A stretch of 64,000 nt of DNA, from the NCBI GenBank assembly GCA_004210455.1, contig SEFA01000005.1, positions 51,423 through 115,422 on the forward strand, in the 5' to 3' direction. Both the position numbers and the translations under genes were made by a program. The DNA comes from Rubrivivax sp. (GTDB taxonomy: Bacteria; Pseudomonadota; Gammaproteobacteria; Burkholderiales; Burkholderiaceae_C). The notes below the pieces were generated by a model that saw nothing but the letters and a program-made list of their open reading frames with translations, did no database searches and was not told where the DNA came from. The stretch's first letter is position 1; each line of letters opens with the position of its first letter. Below, piece by piece: positions 34,089 through 40,601 of this stretch.

Positions 34089-34715
34089 ATGGACCGCAGA
34101 ACGACCCTGCAATGGATGCTGGCGGCCGCCGCGGCGCTCAGCGTTGACGTGTCGGCCGGCGCCACGCCCGCCCGGAAGAAGGGCGGCAAGCCCAAGGGCT
34201 ACGGCACCGATCCGCTGCTGACAAAGAGCTACACGAGCGGCGAGCTGTGGCCGCTGACCTTCGACGCCGCGCAGAACCGCAGCGCGCAGGCGCTGTGCGG
34301 TCTCATCATCCCGGCCGACGCCCAGTCGCCCAGCGCGGCGCAGCTGCAGGTGCACCGCTTCATCGACGAATGGATCAGCGCGCCGTACCCCAACCAGGCC
34401 AAGGACAAGCCGCTCGTCCTGGACGGGTTGGCCTGGCTGGAAGCCGAGAGCGCGAAGCGCTTCGGCGGCAAGCGCTTCGACCAGCTCGACGTCGCCCAGC
34501 AATCTCAGATCGCCGACGACATCTGCTGGACCGAATCCGCCCGTCCCGAGTTCACCACCGCCGCGCGCTTCTTCAAGCGCTTCCGCGACCTGACCGCCGG
34601 CGGCTTCTACACGACGCCCGACGGCATGAAGGACGTCGGTTTCGTCGGCAACATTCCCTCCGTCACTTTCGACGGCCCGCCCCTCAAGGTCTTGCAGATC
34701 GTAGGAGTCGCCTGA
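34089..34715 (+). CDS. gluconate 2-dehydrogenase subunit 3 family protein
   Basis: This 208-residue exported small subunit partners the GMC flavoprotein. The N-terminus (MDRRTTLQWMLAAAAALSVD) looks like a twin-arginine-type signal, and the small subunit commonly carries the flavoprotein to the periplasm. The family core is ALCGLIIPADAQSPSAAQLQ with VHRFIDEWISAPYP, and ends FVGNIPSVTFDGPPL. Its stop overlaps the start of the next gene by one base (TGATG). It has normal length for the family. Confidence 0.86.
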   Translation: MDRRTTLQWMLAAAAALSVDVSAGATPARKKGGKPKGYGTDPLLTKSYTSGELWPLTFDAAQNRSAQALCGLIIPADAQSPSAAQLQVHRFIDEWISAPYPNQAKDKPLVLDGLAWLEAESAKRFGGKRFDQLDVAQQSQIADDICWTESARPEFTTAARFFKRFRDLTAGGFYTTPDGMKDVGFVGNIPSVTFDGPPLKVLQIVGVA

Positions 34716-35395
34716 TGCGCCTTGCCTCTCATGCCGCCACGGCCGTGGCCGCCGCGGCTTCCGCCCTCGCCCTGTCCGCCACCGTCCACGCCGCCGACAT
34801 GCCCAACACGCTCACCGCCGAAGAATCCGCCGCCGGCTGGCACCTGCTGTTCGACGGCAAGAGCCTGGAACACTGGCGCGCCAGCGACCAGCCCGGCTCC
34901 TTCAGCGTGAAGGACGGCGCCATCGTCGTGCGCGGTCCGCGCTCGCACCTGTTCTACACGGGCCCCGTGCAGCAGCACGACTTCAAGAACTTCGAGTTGA
35001 AGGTCGACGTGATGACCTTCCCCAAGGCCAACTCCGGGGTCTACTTCCACACGAAGTGGCAGGAGGTGGGCTGGCCTGAGCTGGGCTACGAGGTGCAGGT
35101 CAACAACTCCCACAGCGACCCCAGCCGCACCGGCGGGCTGTGGGGCGTGCAGGACTACCTGAAGGTCGTGTCGCCGGACCATCAGTGGTTCACGCTGACC
35201 GTGCGCGTCGAAGGCAAACACGTCACCACCTTCGTCAACAGCGAGAAGACGGCCGACTACATCGAGGAGTCGCCCATCGTCCGCAAGAAGGGACTGGAGA
35301 AGCGTTACCTCGCCAGCGGCACTTTCGCGCTGCAGGGCCACGACCCGGAAAGCGAGGCACACTTCCGGAACATCAAGGTGAAGGTCCTGCCCTGA
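34715..35395 (+). CDS. DUF1080 (3-keto-disaccharide hydrolase-like) secreted protein
   Basis: This 226-residue periplasmic protein has a signal peptide (AATAVAAAASALALSATVHA) and a concanavalin-like beta-sandwich of the DUF1080 type: GWHLLFDGKSLEHWRASDQP, SGVYFHTKWQEVGWPELGYE and DYLKVVSPDHQWFTLTV. Members hydrolyse or eliminate 3-keto-glycosides made by GMC oxidoreductases. It overlaps the upstream subunit-3 gene by one base, so a three-gene sugar-oxidation operon is well supported. The natural substrate cannot be told from sequence. Confidence 0.87.
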   Translation: MRLASHAATAVAAAASALALSATVHAADMPNTLTAEESAAGWHLLFDGKSLEHWRASDQPGSFSVKDGAIVVRGPRSHLFYTGPVQQHDFKNFELKVDVMTFPKANSGVYFHTKWQEVGWPELGYEVQVNNSHSDPSRTGGLWGVQDYLKVVSPDHQWFTLTVRVEGKHVTTFVNSEKTADYIEESPIVRKKGLEKRYLASGTFALQGHDPESEAHFRNIKVKVLP

Positions 35396-35435
35396 CGGCG
35401 CAAGACCCGGCACCGGTCTCTCACGAGGATCTGCG

Positions 35436-36455
35436 ATGCCCGATGCCGCGCCACCGCCACCGCCACCGCCTCCGGCCCCGCCGCTTCACGAACGCTATCT
35501 CGCGCGGCTGAAGCAGCGGCGGTGGGTGGCGGTTCTGCTGGTGATCGCCGCAATCGTCACCGGCGTGGCCGGCTTCACCGATTCGGCGAAGAAGCTGGTG
35601 GCGCTGTTCCAGCCCGAGCCCAGGGAAGATCCTCGGCAGCAGCTGGTGAAGCTGGGGCAGCCGTTAACGCAGGACGCCTTCGTCGCCGCTGCCGCGCGAG
35701 GAGACGAAACCGCCGTGCGGTGGTATCTCCAGGCGGCAATTCCCGTGAACGAACTGTCGGGTCAGGAACTGACCGCGCTGGATGTGGCCACCCGGGCCAA
35801 ACGGACCGCCGTCGTGAAGCAGCTGCTGGCGGCGAAGGCGGATCAGTCCCAGTGGGGGCCGAGGGTGGGACCGGCCCTGTCCGTGGCGGCATTCGCCGGG
35901 GATGAGGCATTGACGCGACTGCTGCTCGATGCCAATCCCGCCGCGGATGTCGTCAAGCGCGCGTACGTCTCCGCCGCTGCTGCCGGGCAGTTCCCGATGC
36001 TGCAGATCCTGGCACCACGCCTGGGCCTGAGCCCGGGACCCGTGGCCACGGAAGCGCTGTGGGCGTTGGCGGGCGGCGCACGCGAGAGCACCGCGCCCTC
36101 GTCGGCCCGCGCCGCGACGGCGACCTTCCTGATCGCCGCCGGCGCCGATCCCCGCGCCGTCGATCCGGAAGTCAGGAACAACACGGTGCTCCATCGCGCG
36201 GCCGATTCGGGAGAGAAGGACGTCGCCCGCGTGCTGCTCGACCAGGGCGTTCCGGTCGATCCGCGCGACACGGGCGGCGCGACGCCGCTGTGGTGGATGG
36301 CCGGCGTCGGCAACATGGAAATGGCGGAGCTGCTGATCGAGCACCACGCCGACGTGAAGGCCGTCGCCAAGGACGGCACTTCCGTGATGGCGCGGGCGCG
36401 ATACAACCGGGACGATCAGATGATCGCCTTGCTGCGGCAGCATGGGGCGCGCTGA
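35436..36455 (+). CDS. membrane-anchored ankyrin-repeat protein
   Basis: The 339-residue protein starts with a proline run, then a single transmembrane helix near residues 29-46 (RWVAVLLVIAAIVTGVAGFT). About 250 residues of ankyrin repeats follow, such as TVLHRAADSGEKDVARVLLD, TPLWWMAGVGNMEMAELLIE and the weaker PALSVAAFAGDEALTRLLLD. It probably presents a protein-binding surface on one face of the inner membrane. It follows the sugar-oxidation operon by 40 bp but has no obvious link to it. Confidence 0.82.
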   Translation: MPDAAPPPPPPPPAPPLHERYLARLKQRRWVAVLLVIAAIVTGVAGFTDSAKKLVALFQPEPREDPRQQLVKLGQPLTQDAFVAAAARGDETAVRWYLQAAIPVNELSGQELTALDVATRAKRTAVVKQLLAAKADQSQWGPRVGPALSVAAFAGDEALTRLLLDANPAADVVKRAYVSAAAAGQFPMLQILAPRLGLSPGPVATEALWALAGGARESTAPSSARAATATFLIAAGADPRAVDPEVRNNTVLHRAADSGEKDVARVLLDQGVPVDPRDTGGATPLWWMAGVGNMEMAELLIEHHADVKAVAKDGTSVMARARYNRDDQMIALLRQHGAR

Positions 36456-36486
36456 CGTCGGGGAGTAAGAACTCCGGAGTCCGCCG

Positions 36487-36948
36487 TCAGTAAGGGCTGT
36501 CCGCCGGCCTGCCTGCGGCATCGGTCCAGATGTCGTCGGGCAGCGAGCGATCCCGCAGGCAGACGCGATCGTGATCGGGATAGCAGATCCGGTCGACGGG
36601 CGCCCGCGTGCCGACGACCAGACATCGCGTGGGCCCGGCACTGCGGTTCTCAAGGAAGTGCCCCACGGCGACGCCCGCCTTGAAGGTGGCGACGTCGCCT
36701 GCACGCATCAGCGTCGCCTCAGTGCCCTCGATGACGGTGATCTCCCCGGCCAGGACATAGACCAGCTCGTCCTCGGCGCTGTGCCAGTGCTTGATCGACG
36801 ACCGGCATCCCGGCTGCAGCACTTCGATCAACGCGCCGAACTGCGTGAGCTCGCCGGTGTCGCCCAGCCACAGGGTCTGGTTCGGCTCCGACGAGCCTTC
36901 CACCGGGCTGAGCTCGGCAACGAACTGGGCGGGCGTGAAGACGGGCAT
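36487..36948 (-). CDS. cupin-domain protein
   Basis: This 153-residue single-domain cupin has motif 1 around IKHWHSAEDELVYVLAGEIT (two His and a Glu as metal ligands) and motif 2 around GVAVGHFLENRS. The C-terminal extension (RICYPDHDRVCLRDRSLPDD) is Asp/Arg-rich. Such proteins bind a metal and are often sugar isomerases or dioxygenases; nothing here settles which. I used the ATG at 36948 (MPVFTPAQFV); the longer frame to 37083 has shadow-like composition. It is convergent with the ankyrin gene. Confidence 0.8.
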   Translation of the reverse strand: MPVFTPAQFVAELSPVEGSSEPNQTLWLGDTGELTQFGALIEVLQPGCRSSIKHWHSAEDELVYVLAGEITVIEGTEATLMRAGDVATFKAGVAVGHFLENRSAGPTRCLVVGTRAPVDRICYPDHDRVCLRDRSLPDDIWTDAAGRPADSPY

Positions 36949-37219
36949 GGCTTGACCTTGGCTGTGTGACGTCGGGAAAGGGCGAGTTTCACCTTGCGGC
37001 TCGGGCGAACATACTCGCCATGATGGGGTCACCCGTCCCGACGAAGCGTCATCCAAGCGACCACCCATGCGCCTGAAACACATGCAGTTCTACGGCCACT
37101 TCGACGCCCGGTGCGACGTCGCGGGCTTCAGCGTGGCGCGCATGCTGGCACTCAATCCCCAGCATCGGGTGGCGCCGCAAGAACACGAGGACGGGCATTT
37201 CATCGCCCGGCCGGGGAAC

Positions 37220-38371
37220 ATGCGCGGCATGAACCCGCCCTCGCCTTTCCGCTTCTGCCTGCGCTTCTGCCTGCGTTTCTGGCCCCGGTCCCGGATCCAC
37301 TTCGCGACCGGCGCTCCGCTGCGGCGTCAGGTTTTGCCCTGCGTGCTCGCGGCGCTGCTGAGCGCCTGCGCCACGCCCCAACCGACACCCGAGGAGGCGG
37401 AGCGGCTCGCACAGGACCGCGCCTCGCTGGAGGCCCTCCCAGGTGCGACCAGCGTGCTGCTGCAACGGCATGGCCGGGTGGCGGTCGAGCTGTATGCCCG
37501 CGGCGCCGACGCGCAGACGCTGCACGACACGCGGTCCGTCGGCAAGTCCGTCACCGGCCTTCTGGTCGCCGCGGCCGTGCAGGACGGGTTCCTGCGGCGC
37601 GAGACGCCGGTGTTCAAGGAGTTCGCGGACATGCAGCCGATCGCCAACGACGGCCCCGCCAAGCGCGGCATCGTCGTGGAGGATCTGCTCACCATGTCCT
37701 CTGCGCTCGACTGCGACGACAACCTGCCCGACAGCCCCGGCAACGAGGAGAACATGTATCCGCAGCCGCGCTGGCTGCGCTGGGCGGCCGACCTGCCCAC
37801 ACGTGCCGTGACGCGCGACTCGCAGGGACTGGGGCCCTTCGCGTACTGCACGGCCGGCGTGTTCCTGCTGGGTCAGGTGCTAGAACGCCGGGCTGGGGGC
37901 GGATTGGAGGCCTATGCGCAGCGGCGGCTTTTCGCGCCGATGAGCATCTCGACATGGCAATGGGCGCGCTCGCCGGCTGGCGAGACGATGACCGGTGGCG
38001 GCCTGCGACTGCGCACGCGGGACTGGGCTGCGCTGGCGCAGATGCTGCTTCGCCGAGGTGCCGGACCGGACGGCCAGGTGCTGGCGCCCGAACAGGTCGC
38101 CGCCCTGTTGACCGTGCGGCACGCCCCGGCCGCCCGGATGGCCTACGGCGAGCTGTTCTGGCGCCGCGACTACGAGCTCAGCTGCGGTCGTGCGAGTGCC
38201 TGGCTGATGTCGGGCAACGGCGGCAATCACGTGCTGGTCCTGCCCTCGCTCGACGCGGTCGCGGTGCTCACGCGCACCCACTACAACCAGCGCGGCATGC
38301 ATCAGCAGAGCGCCGATTTCCTGACGGCACTGCTGGAGCGGCATGTGTGCGGGCCGGAGACAAAACGCTGA
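37220..38371 (+). CDS. lipoprotein serine hydrolase, beta-lactamase/DD-peptidase fold
   Basis: The exported domain has the active-site SxxK tetrad SVGKSV within HDTRSVGKSVTGLLVAAAV. A second-motif tyrosine lies in PFAYCTAGVFLLGQVLERR, and GGGLRLRTRDWAALAQMLLR is typical of class-C-like family members. A lipobox (LPCVLAALLSACATPQP) is preceded by an unusually long basic N-terminus (FRFCLRFCLRFWPRSR). The start is uncertain: ATGs at 37067, 37220 and 37231 are all in frame. Its substrate is unknown; esterases, amidases and peptidases share the fold. Confidence 0.82.
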   Translation: MRGMNPPSPFRFCLRFCLRFWPRSRIHFATGAPLRRQVLPCVLAALLSACATPQPTPEEAERLAQDRASLEALPGATSVLLQRHGRVAVELYARGADAQTLHDTRSVGKSVTGLLVAAAVQDGFLRRETPVFKEFADMQPIANDGPAKRGIVVEDLLTMSSALDCDDNLPDSPGNEENMYPQPRWLRWAADLPTRAVTRDSQGLGPFAYCTAGVFLLGQVLERRAGGGLEAYAQRRLFAPMSISTWQWARSPAGETMTGGGLRLRTRDWAALAQMLLRRGAGPDGQVLAPEQVAALLTVRHAPAARMAYGELFWRRDYELSCGRASAWLMSGNGGNHVLVLPSLDAVAVLTRTHYNQRGMHQQSADFLTALLERHVCGPETKR

Positions 38372-38426
38372 GTCCGGCGTCTCGGGGCGGCGCACAAGCT
38401 CCGGCGTGTTCTGGCCCGCTCATCGC

Positions 38427-38924
38427 TCATGCCTGTTGAACCGCCTTCTCGACGACTTTCGCGAAATGCTCCTGGATGACCGCAAATGGGATCTCCGCCT
38501 CCCGCGCGCCACCGGCGTTTCGACGCGTCTGGTCCCAGGGGCCTCCTCGTGCGTGGGTGAACTCCGACAGCTTGATGCCCGTATATCCGCCGTAGCTCTT
38601 CCAGACGTTCGTGAGAAATCGCTGCAGCTGCTCATCGCGGGGTGGCGGAACGATCACGAGACCCACGGCGGGACTCCACTCGCGGGCTCGCGAGGTGATC
38701 GGGTCCGCGCCGAATTCTCGGAACTCGTAGTAGAGCGCGGCGATGACCGGGCCGAATCGCCCTGCCTGGACTTGACCGTCGATGAGCGGTTGTCCCGTGT
38801 AACCCGCGTACCAGCCGTGGGCGTAGTACACCAGCTTCTGCAGCTTCATCGGGTCGAGTTGCTCGCCGTGGCTCGCCGCAAGATCAAAAAAGAAATTGGC
38901 AATCGACTTGGAATTGAAGCGCAT
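38427..38924 (-). CDS. Panacea-domain (DUF4065/SocA-like) protein
   Basis: This 165-residue protein starts MRFNSKSIANFFFDLAASHG and continues DPMKLQKLVYYAHGWYAGYT and RFGPVIAALYYEFREFG. This is the Panacea domain found in antitoxins of many toxin-antitoxin pairs and in phage proteins. AAGGAGATCC lies at good spacing before the ATG at 38924. No toxin-sized partner is adjacent: the neighbours are a serine hydrolase and a lipoprotein. It may therefore be an orphan antitoxin or anti-addiction protein. A hairpin-rich repeat lies 92 bp upstream. Confidence 0.85.
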   Translation of the reverse strand: MRFNSKSIANFFFDLAASHGEQLDPMKLQKLVYYAHGWYAGYTGQPLIDGQVQAGRFGPVIAALYYEFREFGADPITSRAREWSPAVGLVIVPPPRDEQLQRFLTNVWKSYGGYTGIKLSEFTHARGGPWDQTRRNAGGAREAEIPFAVIQEHFAKVVEKAVQQA

Positions 38925-39001
38925 GGTGGATCTCCTTGATAAGCCGCCAACGGGTGGCGCTTTCGAAGCACTGGCGCCCATCCTCCGTCCGATCGCACCA
39001 T
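38846..39001 (-). CDS. possible short peptide gene after repeat copy A (weak)
   Basis: Downstream of the hairpin repeat (minus sense), AGGA is followed 5 bp later by ATG. The frame starts MVRSDGGWAPVLRKRHPLAA and ends at 38846 after 51 residues. Its last part overlaps the Panacea gene in another frame, so the end is not informative. The point of interest is W-A-P-V-L, which matches W-T-P-V-I at a similar position in the short frame behind repeat copy B. It could be a decayed member of the same small gene family or chance. Confidence 0.22.
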   Translation of the reverse strand: MVRSDGGWAPVLRKRHPLAAYQGDPPCASIPSRLPISFLILRRATASNSTR

Positions 39002-39094
39002 CGTTTCCTGCTCTATATCAAAGACTTCCGGCGATTCATTCCTTGGTGGGAGTGCTGGGGATCGGCATCCCTCCTTCTGGGGTCAGGACTTGTA
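38978..39094. repeat. hairpin-rich interspersed repeat, copy A
   Basis: This stretch aligns by eye over about 115 bp with 53505-53620. The best part runs from TATCAAAGACTTC (39016) to GGTCAGGACTTG. It holds two adjacent hairpins, one with stem GGGGAT/ATCCCT around CGGC and one with ATTCC/GGAGT. It lies between the divergent Panacea and lipoprotein genes. The role is unknown; it could be a mobile repeat, an mRNA leader or a small gene with a conserved leader. Confidence 0.6.
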
Positions 39095-39196
39095 GATCAG
39101 CGTCTCCCGCGATCAAGGGGTCTGCGGTGTGCGATTTCCGCCAATCGAGCGATCCATCACGGAGCGCCCGTCGCACGCCCCCTAGACTCGCGCGCC

Positions 39197-39799
39197 ATGC
39201 TTTTCCGCCGACTCTTTCTGATCGCGCTCGCCAGCTCCCTGGCGGCCTGCGCGCAAGCCCCGACCCAGCGCCTCGCCGCAACTGCGCAAGCGGTGAAATC
39301 CGTGCGTGTCTACGCCTGGTCCAATCACGACCCCGCGTTGACCGCGCCGGCGCGCGACCAGTTCGTCGAGACGCTTCGCCGCAACGGCCTGACGTCGACG
39401 GGCGTCATCGAGCTGCCGCGCCCGTTGGCCAATCCGAAGGCGTTGGAGTCGCTGTGGGCGGAGAGGCCTACGGACGGTGCGACGCACGCCCTCGTACTGA
39501 CGCGCCAGTTCGAGCAGACCCAGGGCGGGATGCGCTACATCCGCTACGAGGCGGTGCTCTGGGACCCCGCCACGCGCCAGTTGGTGTGGCTGGGCACGCT
39601 GGCGAGCGCCGCCAGCCACGACCCGCTGCAGACGGGCCCACGCGCCGCGCATGACGCCGCCAAGCGCGCCGAGCAGTTGGCCGCGGACCTGCTGCGCGGC
39701 CTTGAGCGCGATGGTTTCTTCACCCTGAGCGGCCAGGCGCCGCGCGACGCCAAGGGAGAGCCGATCGGCCCCACCTGGCTGCCGCTCGAACTCCGCTGA
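39197..39799 (+). CDS. lipoprotein of unknown function
   Basis: This 200-residue protein has a clear lipoprotein signal (FRRLFLIALASSLAACAQAP). An alpha/beta domain follows with VRVYAWSNHDPALTAPARDQ, THALVLTRQFEQTQGGMRYI and RYEAVLWDPATRQLVWLG. This pattern resembles outer-membrane-anchored accessory proteins that modify or sense envelope components, but no family can be named. The ATG at 39197 directly starts the signal sequence. It is followed after 31 bp by another exported hypothetical protein, probably in one operon. Confidence 0.7.
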   Translation: MLFRRLFLIALASSLAACAQAPTQRLAATAQAVKSVRVYAWSNHDPALTAPARDQFVETLRRNGLTSTGVIELPRPLANPKALESLWAERPTDGATHALVLTRQFEQTQGGMRYIRYEAVLWDPATRQLVWLGTLASAASHDPLQTGPRAAHDAAKRAEQLAADLLRGLERDGFFTLSGQAPRDAKGEPIGPTWLPLELR

Positions 39800-39830
39800 C
39801 CGTTTTTCCCTTTCGACGATTCCAGATCCC

Positions 39831-40565
39831 ATGACGACGTTGTTTGACCTCCTCCCCGCATTGTTCCCCGCACTGCTCCCCGCGCGCCGCGTGACCATCC
39901 TCGGCCTGGCGCTGGCGGCGGCGATGCCCGCCCTGGCCGCCGACGGCGGCATCCGCGAGACGTGTGCCAAGCCCGCGACCGTGGTCGCCGGCGCGGCGTC
40001 CGCGGCGTCCGACGCCACGGGCACCGCTGCGGCCCTGACGACGATCGATCTGGTCTTCGTCACCGCCGACTTCACCAAGCCCGGCCTGGTGGCGCAGGAG
40101 CCTGACGAGCATTGGCACGAGTGGAAGCTCGACGAGATCAATCGTCTGGTCGTCGAGCGCGCGCCCAAGGTGCTGAGCGCCAACGGCCTGGCCGGACGCG
40201 TCATCGTGCTGCCGGCGGCGGCACCGGGAGAGAAGCCCGACTTCAGCACGCTGGACCCGAACCGTCCGGCGCTGGTGATGGTGCCGACGCAGTACTCGAA
40301 GTGGCGTCCGAAGCCGCTGTCGCCGAAGGCCGGCGCGGTGACCTACGCGCTGCAGACCATGAATCTGGCGCCCGACATGCCGCAGCCGACCTGCAAGGTC
40401 GAGATCATCGGCGGCGTGGGCATGGACTCGACCTGGGGGCTGTTCAAGAAGAACGTCGTCGACGCCGAGTGGATCGACACCCGCATCACCGGCGCGCTGA
40501 CGATGATGGCCAGGCAGAGCGTGGTGAAGCTCAGCGGCGAGACGGCCGTGCGGCCGAAGGACTGA
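39831..40565 (+). CDS. secreted hypothetical protein
   Basis: This 244-residue protein has a signal region (RRVTILGLALAAAMPALAAD) and a mature domain with TIDLVFVTADFTKPGLVAQ, LAGRVIVLPAAAPGEKPDF and CKVEIIGGVGMDSTWGLFK. The hydrophobic repeat before the signal (LLPALFPALLPA) suggests that the start may lie slightly downstream. I recognise no family. It is 31 bp behind the lipoprotein gene, and both are exported, so a shared envelope function is plausible. Confidence 0.65.
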   Translation: MTTLFDLLPALFPALLPARRVTILGLALAAAMPALAADGGIRETCAKPATVVAGAASAASDATGTAAALTTIDLVFVTADFTKPGLVAQEPDEHWHEWKLDEINRLVVERAPKVLSANGLAGRVIVLPAAAPGEKPDFSTLDPNRPALVMVPTQYSKWRPKPLSPKAGAVTYALQTMNLAPDMPQPTCKVEIIGGVGMDSTWGLFKKNVVDAEWIDTRITGALTMMARQSVVKLSGETAVRPKD

Positions 40566-40601
40566 GCTCGCCGTCCCGGGTCCGGGCGCGGGGACGCGCC
40601 C

